Part shown: positions 24,218-32,825 of the stretch, piece by piece
Layout of the letters: each line of letters begins with the position of its first letter
Numbering within the stretch: position 1 is the stretch's first letter
Source of the DNA: Verrucomicrobiota bacterium
GTDB taxonomy: Bacteria > Verrucomicrobiota > Verrucomicrobiia > Opitutales > Opitutaceae
Assembly: GCA_016721945.1 (NCBI GenBank)
Contig: JADKHC010000021.1
Coordinates: forward strand, 1-64,000
Reading direction: 5' to 3'
DNA: 64,000 bases
Notes under the pieces: generated by a model
Databases searched by the model: none
What the model was told of the DNA's origin: nothing
Seen by the model: only the letters and a program-made list of their open reading frames with translations
Made by a program: the position numbers and the translations under genes

Positions 24218-25990
24218 ATGTCCGATCTTTCCACAACGCCCCCCGAGGGCTACGATAGCGAGGGCTATCCGATTCCTACCGCCACGCAGCCCGATAGTGA
24301 GGCAATGCGCGCGGAGATGCTGAAGATTTATCCGCAGAAAACGCGGAGGAAACGCGAAAAGCAGCTCCTTACTAACAATCCGGAAACACCGCCGGAGATC
24401 GGTGCCAACACCCGAACCATACCAGGCATTATAACGCAGCGCGGCTGTACCTACGCCGGTTGTCGAGGTGTCGTTATCGGCCCGATTCACGATATCCTTC
24501 ATATCACGCACGGCCCGGTTGGTTGTAGCTACTACTCGTGGCTCACTCGCCGCAACCTTGCCCGCCCGAAGCCCGATCAGCCGATCAATTTCCTTCAGTA
24601 TTGCATGACGACGGATATGCAGGAAGAGGATATTGTGTTTGGCGGTGAGAAGAAGTTAGCAGCTGCCATCCGCGAAGCTTACGCGATGTTTAAGCCCAAG
24701 GCCATCGCGGTGTACTCCACCTGTCCGGTCGGCCTAATCGGTGACGACGTTCACGCGGTTTGTCGCCAGGCCAAGGCAGAGCTCGGGATCAATATCTTCG
24801 GCTTCTCCTGCGAAGGCTACAAGGGCGTATCGCAGTCCGCAGGCCATCACATCGCCAACAACGGTGTGTTTAAACATATGGTCGGTCTCAACGACGAGCC
24901 GGATAAAGAGAAGTTCCGCATCAACGTCCTCGGTGAATACAACATCGGTGGTGACGCCTGGGAAATTGACACCGTCCTGAAAAAGTGCGGTATCCACGTC
25001 ACGGCTACACTCTCCGGCGACATCAGCTATGAGCAGATCACCAAGTGTCACACTGCTGACCTCAACGTCGTACTGTGCCACCGCTCGATCAACTACATGG
25101 CCGAGATGATGGAAACCAAGTTTGGCGTACCGTGGATCAAAGCGAACTTCACCGGTGCCGAGCAGACCTCCAAGTCGCTTCGCAAGATCGGAAAATACTT
25201 CGATGACAAGCAGCTCATCGACCGCATCGAAGAAGTCATCGCCCAGGAAATGGCCGCGCTCAAGCCCGTCCAGGAAGAGATGCGCAAGCGTCTTCAGGGC
25301 AAGACCGCCGCGATGTTCGTCGGTGGCTCCCGCGCCCATCACTACCAGCATCTCTTCAAGGATGTCGGAATGTTGACGGTGGCGGCTGGTTACGAATTCG
25401 CTCACCGCGATGACTACGAGGGCCGCAAGGTTCTTCCTACAATCAAGATCGATGCCGATTCCCGCAACATCGAGGAGATCGAAGTCGAGGCCGATCCGAA
25501 ACGCTTTGTCCCACGCAAGACGCCCGAACAGCTCGAGGCGCTCAAAGCCGGCGGATTTAACTTCAAGGATTACGACGGCATGATGGTGGAAATGAAAAAA
25601 TCCACTCTCGTGATCGACGACATCTCGCACCACGAGATGGAAAAACTGATCGAACTCTACAAGCCCGACATCATCTGCTCGGGTATCAAGGACAAGTTCG
25701 TCATCGAAAAACTCGGTGTGCCTTGTAAGCAGCTTCACTCATACGATTACGGTGGTCCTTATACCGCCTACACCGGTGCGGCGAACTTCTACAAGGAGCT
25801 CGACCGCATGATCAACACGAAGGTCTGGAAATTAATCACGCCTTCGTGGAAGAAACCCGCCGATCCGACGATCGCGATGGGCAAAGGTATCGACAGCCCG
25901 ACCAACAAGACAATCCGCGAGGTTGTCGCTGGCATGGCCAAGGCCTGGAAACCGCAGAAGTCCGCACCCGCGTCCAGCGCGGAGGGCTAA
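24218..25990 (+). CDS. nifD: nitrogenase MoFe protein alpha chain (clostridial/group III type)
   Basis: The 590-aa chain binds FeMo-co and half of the P-cluster. P-cluster cysteines correspond to C77 (QRGCTYAG), C103 (GPVGCSYYS) and C169 (YSTCPVGLIGDD). The cofactor Cys is C287 (VLCHRSINY) and the His is H507 (KQLHSYDYGGPY). The equivalents of A. vinelandii Val70, Arg96, Gln191 and His195 are V85, R111, Q206 and H210. The chain is about 100 residues longer than proteobacterial NifD. It has an N-terminal extension and an insertion of about 50 residues near 391-445 (YEFAHRDDYEGRKV onward), as in Clostridium pasteurianum. It is the second gene of the nifH-D-K operon, 111 bp after nifH. Confidence 0.98.
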   Translation: MSDLSTTPPEGYDSEGYPIPTATQPDSEAMRAEMLKIYPQKTRRKREKQLLTNNPETPPEIGANTRTIPGIITQRGCTYAGCRGVVIGPIHDILHITHGPVGCSYYSWLTRRNLARPKPDQPINFLQYCMTTDMQEEDIVFGGEKKLAAAIREAYAMFKPKAIAVYSTCPVGLIGDDVHAVCRQAKAELGINIFGFSCEGYKGVSQSAGHHIANNGVFKHMVGLNDEPDKEKFRINVLGEYNIGGDAWEIDTVLKKCGIHVTATLSGDISYEQITKCHTADLNVVLCHRSINYMAEMMETKFGVPWIKANFTGAEQTSKSLRKIGKYFDDKQLIDRIEEVIAQEMAALKPVQEEMRKRLQGKTAAMFVGGSRAHHYQHLFKDVGMLTVAAGYEFAHRDDYEGRKVLPTIKIDADSRNIEEIEVEADPKRFVPRKTPEQLEALKAGGFNFKDYDGMMVEMKKSTLVIDDISHHEMEKLIELYKPDIICSGIKDKFVIEKLGVPCKQLHSYDYGGPYTAYTGAANFYKELDRMINTKVWKLITPSWKKPADPTIAMGKGIDSPTNKTIREVVAGMAKAWKPQKSAPASSAEG

Positions 25991-26020
25991 ACTATAACCT
26001 TATAATAGGAGAAACATAAA

Positions 26021-27394
26021 ATGCTTAACGGAACCACCGCAGAATTGGTCGAACGCAAAGCGCTTCGTATCAATCCAGCGAAGACCTGTCAGCCCATCGG
26101 CGCCATGTATGCCGCACTCGGTATTCATGGTTGCATGCCGCACAGCCACGGTTCGCAGGGCTGCTGCTCGTACCACCGCAGTCATCTCACCCGGCACTTC
26201 AAGGAGCCGGTCATGGCCACCACCAGTTCGTTCACCGAAGGCTCCTCAGTCTTCGGCGGCATGGCCAACCTCACCCAGGCGTTCAAAAACATCTTCACGA
26301 TCTACAACCCCGAGATCGTGGCGGTGCACACCACCTGCTTGTCCGAGGTCATCGGCGACGACATTCCTACGATCATTAAGAAATCGATTGAGGACGGTTC
26401 GATCCCTGCCGGCAAGATTGCGATCCACGCCAACACGCCATCGTTCGTCGGCTCCCATGTCACTGGGTTCTCGAACATGGTTATGGCGATGGTGAACTAC
26501 CTGTCGGAAAAGACCGGAACCACGCTCAATCAGGTCAACGTCATCCCGGGCTTTGTCGAACCAGCCGACATGCGCGAAATCAAGCGCATCGCCGCCGCCA
26601 TGAGCGCCAACATCGTGATGTTCCCGGACACCTCCAACGTCCTCGACGGTCCTCTGACCGGCCAGTACAAGATGTATCCAGAAGGTGGAGCCACCGTTGC
26701 ACAGATCAAGTCAGCCGGTGACAGCATCGCGACGGTCGCCCTCGGGCACTTCGCCTCGCACGTCGCCGCCGCTACACTTGAATCGAAGTGCAACGTCCCC
26801 GCTGCCTTCCTCGAACTACCAATCGGTGTCGGTGCAACCGACCGCTTCATCAGCACGCTTGCAAACTACGCTGGCGTTGAAGTCGGACCTGCGATCGAAC
26901 TCGAACGCGGACGCCTCGTCGATCTCATGAGCGATCTTCATCAGTACTTCCACGGCAAGCGCGTGGCGGTTGCTGGCGATCCCGATCAGGTCATCGCGAT
27001 CACCCAGTTCCTCGTCGAATTGGAAATGAAGCCCGTGTACTGCATCACCGGTTCTCCCGGTAATCAGTTCGAAAAACGCATGCATGAGATTCTCGACGGC
27101 CCCGTGCCGGAAGCGAAGATCAAGCAGACTGCGGATCTCTTCGAACTCCACCAGTGGATGAAGAACGAACCGGTTGACCTGCTCATCGGCAATACCTACG
27201 GCAAGCACATCGCCCGCACCGAAAACGTACCGTTCGTGCGCTTTGGCTTCCCAATCCTCGACCGCACCGGCCACCGCTTCTTCCCGACCGTCGGGTACAT
27301 GGGCGCGGTGAACCTGATCAATCAGATGATCAACGTCCTCCTCGATAAAAAAGATCGGGAATGTGATGAGGAGTGGTTCGAGTTGGTCCAGTAA
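26021..27394 (+). CDS. nifK: nitrogenase MoFe protein beta chain (short, clostridial type)
   Basis: The 457-aa chain shares the P-cluster with NifD through C23 (KTCQPIGAMYAALG), C48 (HGSQGCCSYHRSH) and C106 (HTTCLSEVIGDD). It lacks the N-terminal extension of about 50 residues found in proteobacterial NifK. This matches the C. pasteurianum type and pairs with the NifD insertion. Adjacent cysteines (C48, C49) at one ligand site are a small oddity. A clear Shine-Dalgarno sequence (AGGAG) precedes the ATG, 30 bp after nifD. Confidence 0.98.
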   Translation: MLNGTTAELVERKALRINPAKTCQPIGAMYAALGIHGCMPHSHGSQGCCSYHRSHLTRHFKEPVMATTSSFTEGSSVFGGMANLTQAFKNIFTIYNPEIVAVHTTCLSEVIGDDIPTIIKKSIEDGSIPAGKIAIHANTPSFVGSHVTGFSNMVMAMVNYLSEKTGTTLNQVNVIPGFVEPADMREIKRIAAAMSANIVMFPDTSNVLDGPLTGQYKMYPEGGATVAQIKSAGDSIATVALGHFASHVAAATLESKCNVPAAFLELPIGVGATDRFISTLANYAGVEVGPAIELERGRLVDLMSDLHQYFHGKRVAVAGDPDQVIAITQFLVELEMKPVYCITGSPGNQFEKRMHEILDGPVPEAKIKQTADLFELHQWMKNEPVDLLIGNTYGKHIARTENVPFVRFGFPILDRTGHRFFPTVGYMGAVNLINQMINVLLDKKDRECDEEWFELVQ

Positions 27395-27429
27395 TTGCAT
27401 AGAGCAAGTATTAAAACGAACTGACGCAT

Positions 27430-28053
27430 ATGGACAAAAATACAGAAATCTGTCCGCCCGCGCCCGCTGGCCTGAATATCAGGCCGGCCGTGCACGAGGA
27501 TGCGCCGGTTCTTGTCGGACTCATCAAGGAGCTGGCCGCTTTTGAGCATCTCGATCACGAGTGCGCGATTTCGGTCAGCTCAGTTCGCGAACACCTCCTC
27601 GGTCTGAATCGTTCAGCCGAGGCGGTGATCGCGGAGTTCGAAGGCATGGTGGTCGGATTTGCGGTGTACTACCGCACGTTCTCCACCTTCGCTGCCAAGC
27701 CCGGAGTCTTTCTTGAAGATCTCTACGTGCGCCCGGCCTTCCGCCATCGCGGACTCGGACGCGTTTTGTTGCAGTATGTTGGTTCGATAGCGGCGCGCAA
27801 TGGCGCCGGCCGCTTCGAATGGACCACACTCAAGTGGAACGAAAATGCGCGAAAGCTCTACAAGAGCATCGGCGCTGAAGAAAAAAGCGAATGGCTGCTC
27901 CTCCGCATGGACGCCGAATCGCTCGCGAAATTTTCCTGCGGTGGCACCGGTCATCCGACTGATGGTTGCCGCTGCGGCGGCAAAGGCGTGCATCACACGA
28001 AACCCGAACCCACCTCGCACGGCCATTGTGGCTGCGGTGGCGCAGGCCACTAA
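27430..28053 (+). CDS. GNAT acetyltransferase with Cys/His-rich C-terminal tail, inside the nif operon
   Basis: The 207-aa protein has a GNAT domain in residues 15-162. The acetyl-CoA motif A is DLYVRPAFRHRGLGRVLL near 97-114, and motif B is FEWTTLKWNENARKLYKSIG. This resembles diamine or thialysine acetyltransferases of the SSAT2 group. Residues 170-207 are unlike that family: five cysteines and six histidines spaced by Gly (SCGGTGH, GCRCGG, GHCGCGGAGH), a likely metal-binding tail. It lies 35 bp after nifK and 13 bp before nifE on the same strand, so it is almost surely co-transcribed with nif genes. Substrate and role in nitrogen fixation are unknown. Confidence 0.9.
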   Translation: MDKNTEICPPAPAGLNIRPAVHEDAPVLVGLIKELAAFEHLDHECAISVSSVREHLLGLNRSAEAVIAEFEGMVVGFAVYYRTFSTFAAKPGVFLEDLYVRPAFRHRGLGRVLLQYVGSIAARNGAGRFEWTTLKWNENARKLYKSIGAEEKSEWLLLRMDAESLAKFSCGGTGHPTDGCRCGGKGVHHTKPEPTSHGHCGCGGAGH

Positions 28054-28066
28054 CAAACCTTTAAAC

Positions 28067-29479
28067 ATGAGCTCCACCATCGAAGTTCTCCCCGGACGCG
28101 CCGCCTCAATTGCCGTTGCCGGCGAGGCGGGTGGGGCGATGGTGTGCGATAAACATTCCCTGGCGGGATCGGTGACACAGCGCGCTTGCGTGTTTTGTGG
28201 ATCGCGCGTGGTTCTTTATCCGATCGCTGACGCACTGCACGTTGTGCATGGCCCGATCGGTTGCGCTGCCTACACTTGGGATATTCGCGGTGCGCAGTCC
28301 TCCGGACCGCAGCTACACCGGAACAGTTTTTCCACCGACATGCAGGAGATGGATGTCATCTACGGCGGTGAGAAAAAACTCGAACGGGCGCTCATGGAGC
28401 TGATCGAAAAGCATCAGCCAAAAGCCGCGTTCGTCTATTCAACCTGTATCGTGGGAGTGATTGGCGACGATGTCACTGCGGTGTGCAAAAAGGTCGAAGC
28501 GGCAAAAGGAATTCCCGTTCTCTCCGTCGCAAGCGAGGGTTTCAAAGGCACAAAAAAAGACGGTTACCGCGCAGCCTGCGAAGCGGTTTACACGCTGATT
28601 GGCACGGGTGACACAAAGAGCATCGGGCCGCTCAGCATCAACCTGCTTGGCGATTTCAATATCGCGGGCGAGACCTGGATCATCCGGGACTATTTCAAGC
28701 GCATGGGCATAGAAGTTGTGGCGACCATCACTGGCGATGGCCGGGTGGATGACATTCGCCGCTGCCATGGTGCTAAGCTGAATTTGGTTCAGTGCGCCGG
28801 TTCGATGACCCACCTCGCGAAGAAGATGAAGGAGGATCATAACATTCCGTTCCTTAAAGTTTCTTTCTTCGGGCTCGAGGATATGTCGGCCGCACTTTAC
28901 GACACCGCCAAGTTTTTTGGTGACGAGCAGTTGATGGACAAAGCCAAGGAGGTCGTGCGCGACGAGATTGGAAAATTTTATCCCCAGTTGCGTGTCTACA
29001 AAGAAAAGCTTATCGGCAAAAAAGCCGCGATCTATGTCGGTGGCGCATTTAAGGCCTTTTCACTAGTTCGGGCACTGCGTACGCTTGGCATGACGACTTC
29101 GATTGTCGGGACGCAGACGGGCGACAAGGACGATTACGCGCAGCTCCGCGAAATGTGCGACGCTGGCACGGTGATCGTAGACGATTCGAATCCGCTCGAA
29201 CTCGCCAAGTTCTGCCTCGAAAAGGATGTCGATCTTTTCATCGGTGGCGTGAAAGAGCGCCCGATCGCCTACAAGCTCGGCATCGGTTTCTGCGACCACA
29301 ACCACGAGCGCAAAGAAGCGTTGGCGGGGTTTGTTGGTATGTTCAATTTTGCCAAAGAGGTTTACGCGAGTTGCTGTTCGCCGGTGTGGAATTACGTGCC
29401 GCGTAGAGCCAGAAGCCAGAGGCCAGAAGTCAGCGGTCAGAAGTCGGATGCTGAAAGTCAGACGGAGGTCGCATCATGA
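28067..29479 (+). CDS. nifE: nitrogenase FeMo-cofactor scaffold protein NifE
   Basis: NifE with NifN forms the scaffold on which NifB-co matures into FeMo-co. The 470-aa chain has cysteines in ACVFCGSRVVLYPI and HGPIGCAAYTWD, plus STCIVGVIGDDV. It also has the NifE-typical INLLGDFNIAGETW and VQCAGSMTHLAKKMK, and ends with WNYVPRR before a tail. The start is the ATG at 28067, just after the acetyltransferase stop; upstream codons in frame belong to that gene's shadow. The last 22 or so residues (from about SQRPEVSGQKS) are encoded by a 7-bp tandem repeat and are not part of normal NifE. The stop overlaps the nifN start by 4 bp. Confidence 0.96.
   Translation: MSSTIEVLPGRAASIAVAGEAGGAMVCDKHSLAGSVTQRACVFCGSRVVLYPIADALHVVHGPIGCAAYTWDIRGAQSSGPQLHRNSFSTDMQEMDVIYGGEKKLERALMELIEKHQPKAAFVYSTCIVGVIGDDVTAVCKKVEAAKGIPVLSVASEGFKGTKKDGYRAACEAVYTLIGTGDTKSIGPLSINLLGDFNIAGETWIIRDYFKRMGIEVVATITGDGRVDDIRRCHGAKLNLVQCAGSMTHLAKKMKEDHNIPFLKVSFFGLEDMSAALYDTAKFFGDEQLMDKAKEVVRDEIGKFYPQLRVYKEKLIGKKAAIYVGGAFKAFSLVRALRTLGMTTSIVGTQTGDKDDYAQLREMCDAGTVIVDDSNPLELAKFCLEKDVDLFIGGVKERPIAYKLGIGFCDHNHERKEALAGFVGMFNFAKEVYASCCSPVWNYVPRRARSQRPEVSGQKSDAESQTEVAS
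29408..29463. repeat. heptamer array within the 3' end of nifE
   Basis: Eight consecutive 7-bp units with consensus G(C/T)CAGAA run from 29408 to 29463: GCCAGAA, GCCAGAG, GCCAGAA, GTCAGCG, GTCAGAA, GTCGGAT, GCTGAAA, GTCAGAC. The array is translated as the low-complexity tail of NifE. No inverted partner array is visible nearby. Confidence 0.9.
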
Positions 29480-30879
29480 GCTGCTCATCCTGCAAACCAC
29501 AGGTCGGACCCGAAGAAGAGGGCAAAGAAGAATTTCCCGGACCGACGACCAACGCCTGCAAACTTTGCACACCGCTCGGTGCGTGCCTCGCCTACAAGGG
29601 CATAGCGGGCACCATTCCTTTCCTTCACGGTTCACAGGGCTGCGCGACGTATATCCGCCGTTACTTGATCAGTCATTTCCGCGAGCCAATGGATATCGCT
29701 GCGTCCAACTTCGCCGAACATTCGGCCGTGTTTGGTGGACGTGAAGTACTCCACACCGGAATCGAAAATGTTTCGCGGCAGTATAAACCAGAACTAATCG
29801 GCATCGCTACGACCTGCCTGAGCGAGACGATTGGCGAAAACATGCCGCAGTTGCTGCACGAGTACAAAAACCGGACCGACGTCTCACACGACGCGGCGCT
29901 CGTGCATGTTTCCACTCCAAGTTTCAAGGGCACGCACGTCGATGGCTATCACAAGGCGGTAAGGTCGATTGTAGAATCGCTCGCTGAGGCTGGCCCAGAG
30001 AATGTCGCCGGTCCTGTCGCGCTGATGCCCGGATTTGTTTCAGCCGAGGACTTGCGCCACCTACGTGAACTGTTCGCGGCTTACGAGCTCCCGCTGACGA
30101 TGGTGCCGGACTACTCTGAGACGATGGATGGTGGTTCGTGGGCCGCCTACGAGCGCATTCCGGTAGGCGGAACCACGGTTGAGGCCGTGAAAGCACTGGG
30201 CTCGGCCCGCGCGGCGATTGAGTGCGGGCACATCCTCGCGACTACGTCAAAGACTGCTGGTGCGCACCTAGCAGATAAATTTTCGGTCCCGTTGCATCGT
30301 ATCGGCCTCCCGATTGGTCTGCGTGAAACCGACCGGCTGTGCGAAGTTATGGGGTCTATCGCCAGCCGGGAAACTCCCGCCGCCGTCGAAGCGGCACGTG
30401 GTCGCTTGATCGACGCGATGGTCGATGGACACAAGTATGTCTTCAATCAGCGCGCGGTGGTTTATGGCGACGAAGACATGGTGATCGGGCTCACGTCCTT
30501 CCTCTGCGAAATCGGTGTCACGCCGGTGTTGTGCGCGAGTGGGGGACGCAGCCGACACTTCGCGGCCGAACTTCGCAAGCTTGTACCCGAACTACCAGAA
30601 AGTACCATAATCCGCGAAGGCGCGGACTTCTCCACCATCGGTACCGAAGCCGAGGCGTTAAATCCAGATTTGCTTATCGGCAACAGCAAAGGTTACTCCC
30701 TCGCCCGGCGTTTGAAAATTCCCCTGATACGCTGCGGTTTCCCCATCCACGATCGCATGGGCGGTCATCGCATTCTTCACGTCGGTTACCGCGGCGCGCT
30801 GGCGCTCTACGATACGATCGTTAACGCGATCCTCGAGCGGAAACAGGACACATCATCCATCGGCTACGCTTATCTCTGA
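29476..30879 (+). CDS. nifN: nitrogenase FeMo-cofactor scaffold protein NifN
   Basis: This is the partner of NifE in the NifEN cofactor-maturation complex. The 467-aa protein has an N-terminal CxxC (MSCSSC), then NACKLCTPLGACLAYKGI and HGSQGCATYIRRYL, which replace the P-cluster-type region of NifK. It continues with TTCLSETIGENMPQ, and NSKGYSLARRLKIPLIRCGF lies near the end. Its overall similarity to the nifK product upstream reflects the known common ancestry. Its ATG overlaps the nifE stop by 4 bp. The nifB start follows 11 bp after its stop. Confidence 0.96.
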   Translation: MSCSSCKPQVGPEEEGKEEFPGPTTNACKLCTPLGACLAYKGIAGTIPFLHGSQGCATYIRRYLISHFREPMDIAASNFAEHSAVFGGREVLHTGIENVSRQYKPELIGIATTCLSETIGENMPQLLHEYKNRTDVSHDAALVHVSTPSFKGTHVDGYHKAVRSIVESLAEAGPENVAGPVALMPGFVSAEDLRHLRELFAAYELPLTMVPDYSETMDGGSWAAYERIPVGGTTVEAVKALGSARAAIECGHILATTSKTAGAHLADKFSVPLHRIGLPIGLRETDRLCEVMGSIASRETPAAVEAARGRLIDAMVDGHKYVFNQRAVVYGDEDMVIGLTSFLCEIGVTPVLCASGGRSRHFAAELRKLVPELPESTIIREGADFSTIGTEAEALNPDLLIGNSKGYSLARRLKIPLIRCGFPIHDRMGGHRILHVGYRGALALYDTIVNAILERKQDTSSIGYAYL

Positions 30880-30889
30880 GGGCAAAACC

Positions 30890-32245
30890 ATGATCCACGA
30901 TCTTACATCCGACACCAACGCGTGCTCCTCCGACTCCGTCACTGCGGTGAACGAAGACGGCACGCTCCAGCCGACCCTCGATTTTTCTAAGCACCCTTGC
31001 TTCAACAAAGACTCGCACCACAAGCACGGTCGCATCCATCTGCCTGTTGCGCCACGCTGCAATCTCCAGTGTAATTTTTGCAACCGTAAGTTCGATTGCA
31101 TGAACGAGAGCCGGCCCGGCGTGACGAGCGCGGTGCTCTCGCCGACCCAGGCTTCGGCTTACCTCGACACGATGCTCAAGCGCGTGCCGAACCTGACGGT
31201 AGTAGGAATCGCTGGTCCTGGCGATCCGTTCGCCAATCCGGTCGAGACGATGGCGACCCTCAAGGATGTGCGCCGGAAGCATAAGGACATGATGCTGTGT
31301 CTCGCGACTAACGGTCTCGGCATCGGGCCGTACATCGATGAGATCGCTGCACTCCAGGTCAGCCACGTCACACTCACAGTTAACGCGGTTGATCCTGAGA
31401 TCGGCGCAAAAATTTACGCATGGATCCGCGACGGGAAACGCCCAATGCGCGGCCTCGAGGCAGCCAAGCTGCTGCTCGAACGTCAGCTCGACGCCATCGT
31501 TCGCCTAAAAGAGGCCGGTGTGGTGGTTAAGATCAACTCGATCATCATCCCGGGTGTTAACGACCAGCACATCGAAGCCGTCGCCACGAAAATGGCCGAG
31601 CTGAAGGTCGATATCATGAACAGCATGGCCTTCCTGCCGGTCGCTGGAGCTGAGTTTGAGAACATCGCGCCGCCAGATAACATGCTTGTCGCTAGCACGC
31701 GGTTAAAGGCAGGACGTCATGTTGCCCAGATGTCGCACTGTGCGCGCTGCCGTGCCGACGCCGTCGGTCTGATCAACGAAAAGATGACCGAAGAGAATCT
31801 CATCACACTGCAGGAGTTTGCCCGGCCCGGTGTCGATTCCGATGACGCACGGCCCTACATCGCAGTGGCTTCGCAGGAGGGCATGTTGGTAAACCAGCAT
31901 CTCGGCGAAGCGGCCCGCGTGATTGTTTTCAAGCCGGACGCAACCACTCCTTCAGGTATAAAGTTCGTTGAAGTGCGCAAGACTCCCGAACCTGGTGCTG
32001 GTCAGGCGCGCTGGTCGGAGTTCGCTGATATCCTGCACGACTGCCGGGCGCTTGTCGTCTCCGCCGCTGGTCCGCAGCCAAAGCGTGTACTCGAAGATCA
32101 CGGCGTCACTGTTATCGAAATGGAGGGCATGATCGAAGAGGGTCTCTCCGCCATCTTTGCCGGGAAACCAATTCCGGCTTCGCTCAGTCGTCGGTTCACC
32201 TCGTGTGGTTCGGGTTGTAAAGGCACAGGCACGGGCTGCGCGTGA
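30890..32245 (+). CDS. nifB: FeMo-cofactor biosynthesis radical SAM protein NifB (with NifX-like domain)
   Basis: NifB uses SAM chemistry to fuse two [4Fe-4S] clusters and insert carbide, giving NifB-co. In the 451-aa protein the radical SAM cysteines are C57, C61 and C64 (RCNLQCNFC), with HPCF at residue 35 and VGIAGPGDPFANP near 105 for SAM binding. The NifB core ends near residue 310. A C-terminal NifX/NafY-like domain (PYIAVASQEGMLVNQHLGEA onward) completes the fused form common in bacteria. The last residues carry three further cysteines (TSCGSGCKGTGTGCA), perhaps for cluster traffic. No separate nifX gene is seen. Confidence 0.97.
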   Translation: MIHDLTSDTNACSSDSVTAVNEDGTLQPTLDFSKHPCFNKDSHHKHGRIHLPVAPRCNLQCNFCNRKFDCMNESRPGVTSAVLSPTQASAYLDTMLKRVPNLTVVGIAGPGDPFANPVETMATLKDVRRKHKDMMLCLATNGLGIGPYIDEIAALQVSHVTLTVNAVDPEIGAKIYAWIRDGKRPMRGLEAAKLLLERQLDAIVRLKEAGVVVKINSIIIPGVNDQHIEAVATKMAELKVDIMNSMAFLPVAGAEFENIAPPDNMLVASTRLKAGRHVAQMSHCARCRADAVGLINEKMTEENLITLQEFARPGVDSDDARPYIAVASQEGMLVNQHLGEAARVIVFKPDATTPSGIKFVEVRKTPEPGAGQARWSEFADILHDCRALVVSAAGPQPKRVLEDHGVTVIEMEGMIEEGLSAIFAGKPIPASLSRRFTSCGSGCKGTGTGCA

Positions 32246-32307
32246 ACGTGAACCGGCGACGGAGCGGCTAGTTTTCCAACATAACTCAAATCGAAAGATC
32301 ACCGACC

Positions 32308-32616
32308 ATGTCTAAACCAACTCATCATCTCTTTGTCTGTGGAAGTTTTCGCGCCAATGGCGAACGCCAGGGCGTTTGTCACAAAAAAGAATCCATGAAC
32401 CTGCTCTCGTACCTTCAGGGCGAGATTCAGGATCGCATGCTCGAAGGCGTCGAGGTCGCCGTCACTGGCTGCCTTAACGTCTGTACTAAAGGACCGGTTA
32501 TGATCGATTACCCATCAGGTAATTTCTACCGCGTGCCAGGCACTGATGCGATCGACGCGATTCTTGACGCGATCGAAAACGACACCGTTGCCGCCGAGTA
32601 TCAGCTTACAGTCTAA
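32308..32616 (+). CDS. thioredoxin-like [2Fe-2S] ferredoxin (FeSII/Cp2Fe type)
   Basis: The 102-aa protein matches the family of the C. pasteurianum 2Fe ferredoxin and the nif-linked thioredoxin-like ferredoxins of Azotobacter. Cluster ligands are C11 (HHLFVCGSF), C24 (QGVCHKK), C55 and C59 (VTGCLNVCTKGP). The C-terminal half PVMIDYPSGNFYRV is typical. In related systems these proteins interact with the MoFe protein or serve in electron transfer; the exact job is not settled. It lies between nifB and the 2[4Fe-4S] ferredoxin on the same strand. Confidence 0.93.
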   Translation: MSKPTHHLFVCGSFRANGERQGVCHKKESMNLLSYLQGEIQDRMLEGVEVAVTGCLNVCTKGPVMIDYPSGNFYRVPGTDAIDAILDAIENDTVAAEYQLTV

Positions 32617-32633
32617 CCCAAACAAACACTGTC

Positions 32634-32816
32634 ATGGCCTACATTATTGAAGCAGATTCTTGTACTGCCTGCGCGGCGTGTGCCGACGTGTGCCCTTCTG
32701 GTGCGATCTCCGTGGCCAAAAGCGGCGCGAACTATGTGATCGATGCTGAAAAATGCGTCGATTGCGCAGCTTGCGAAAGTGGTTGCCCCAGCGGTGCGAT
32801 CAAAGCCGGAGCCTAG
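32634..32816 (+). CDS. 2[4Fe-4S] ferredoxin (clostridial type)
   Basis: The 60-aa protein has two CxxCxxCxxxCP motifs: C10, C13, C16, C20 and C41, C44, C47, C51. This is the compact two-cluster, low-potential ferredoxin used as an electron donor to nitrogenase reductase or for NifB. It lies 17 bp after the [2Fe-2S] ferredoxin and 9 bp before nifV, so it belongs to the nif operon. A gene name such as fdxN would be reasonable, but orthology cannot be shown here. Confidence 0.95.
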   Translation: MAYIIEADSCTACAACADVCPSGAISVAKSGANYVIDAEKCVDCAACESGCPSGAIKAGA

Positions 32817-32825
32817 AAGGTAAAT

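Noticed and set aside
24734..25738. Minus-strand open frame of 334 codons opposite nifD
   Set aside because: It is antisense to nifD over its whole length, with valine- and aspartate-heavy translation typical of shadow frames.
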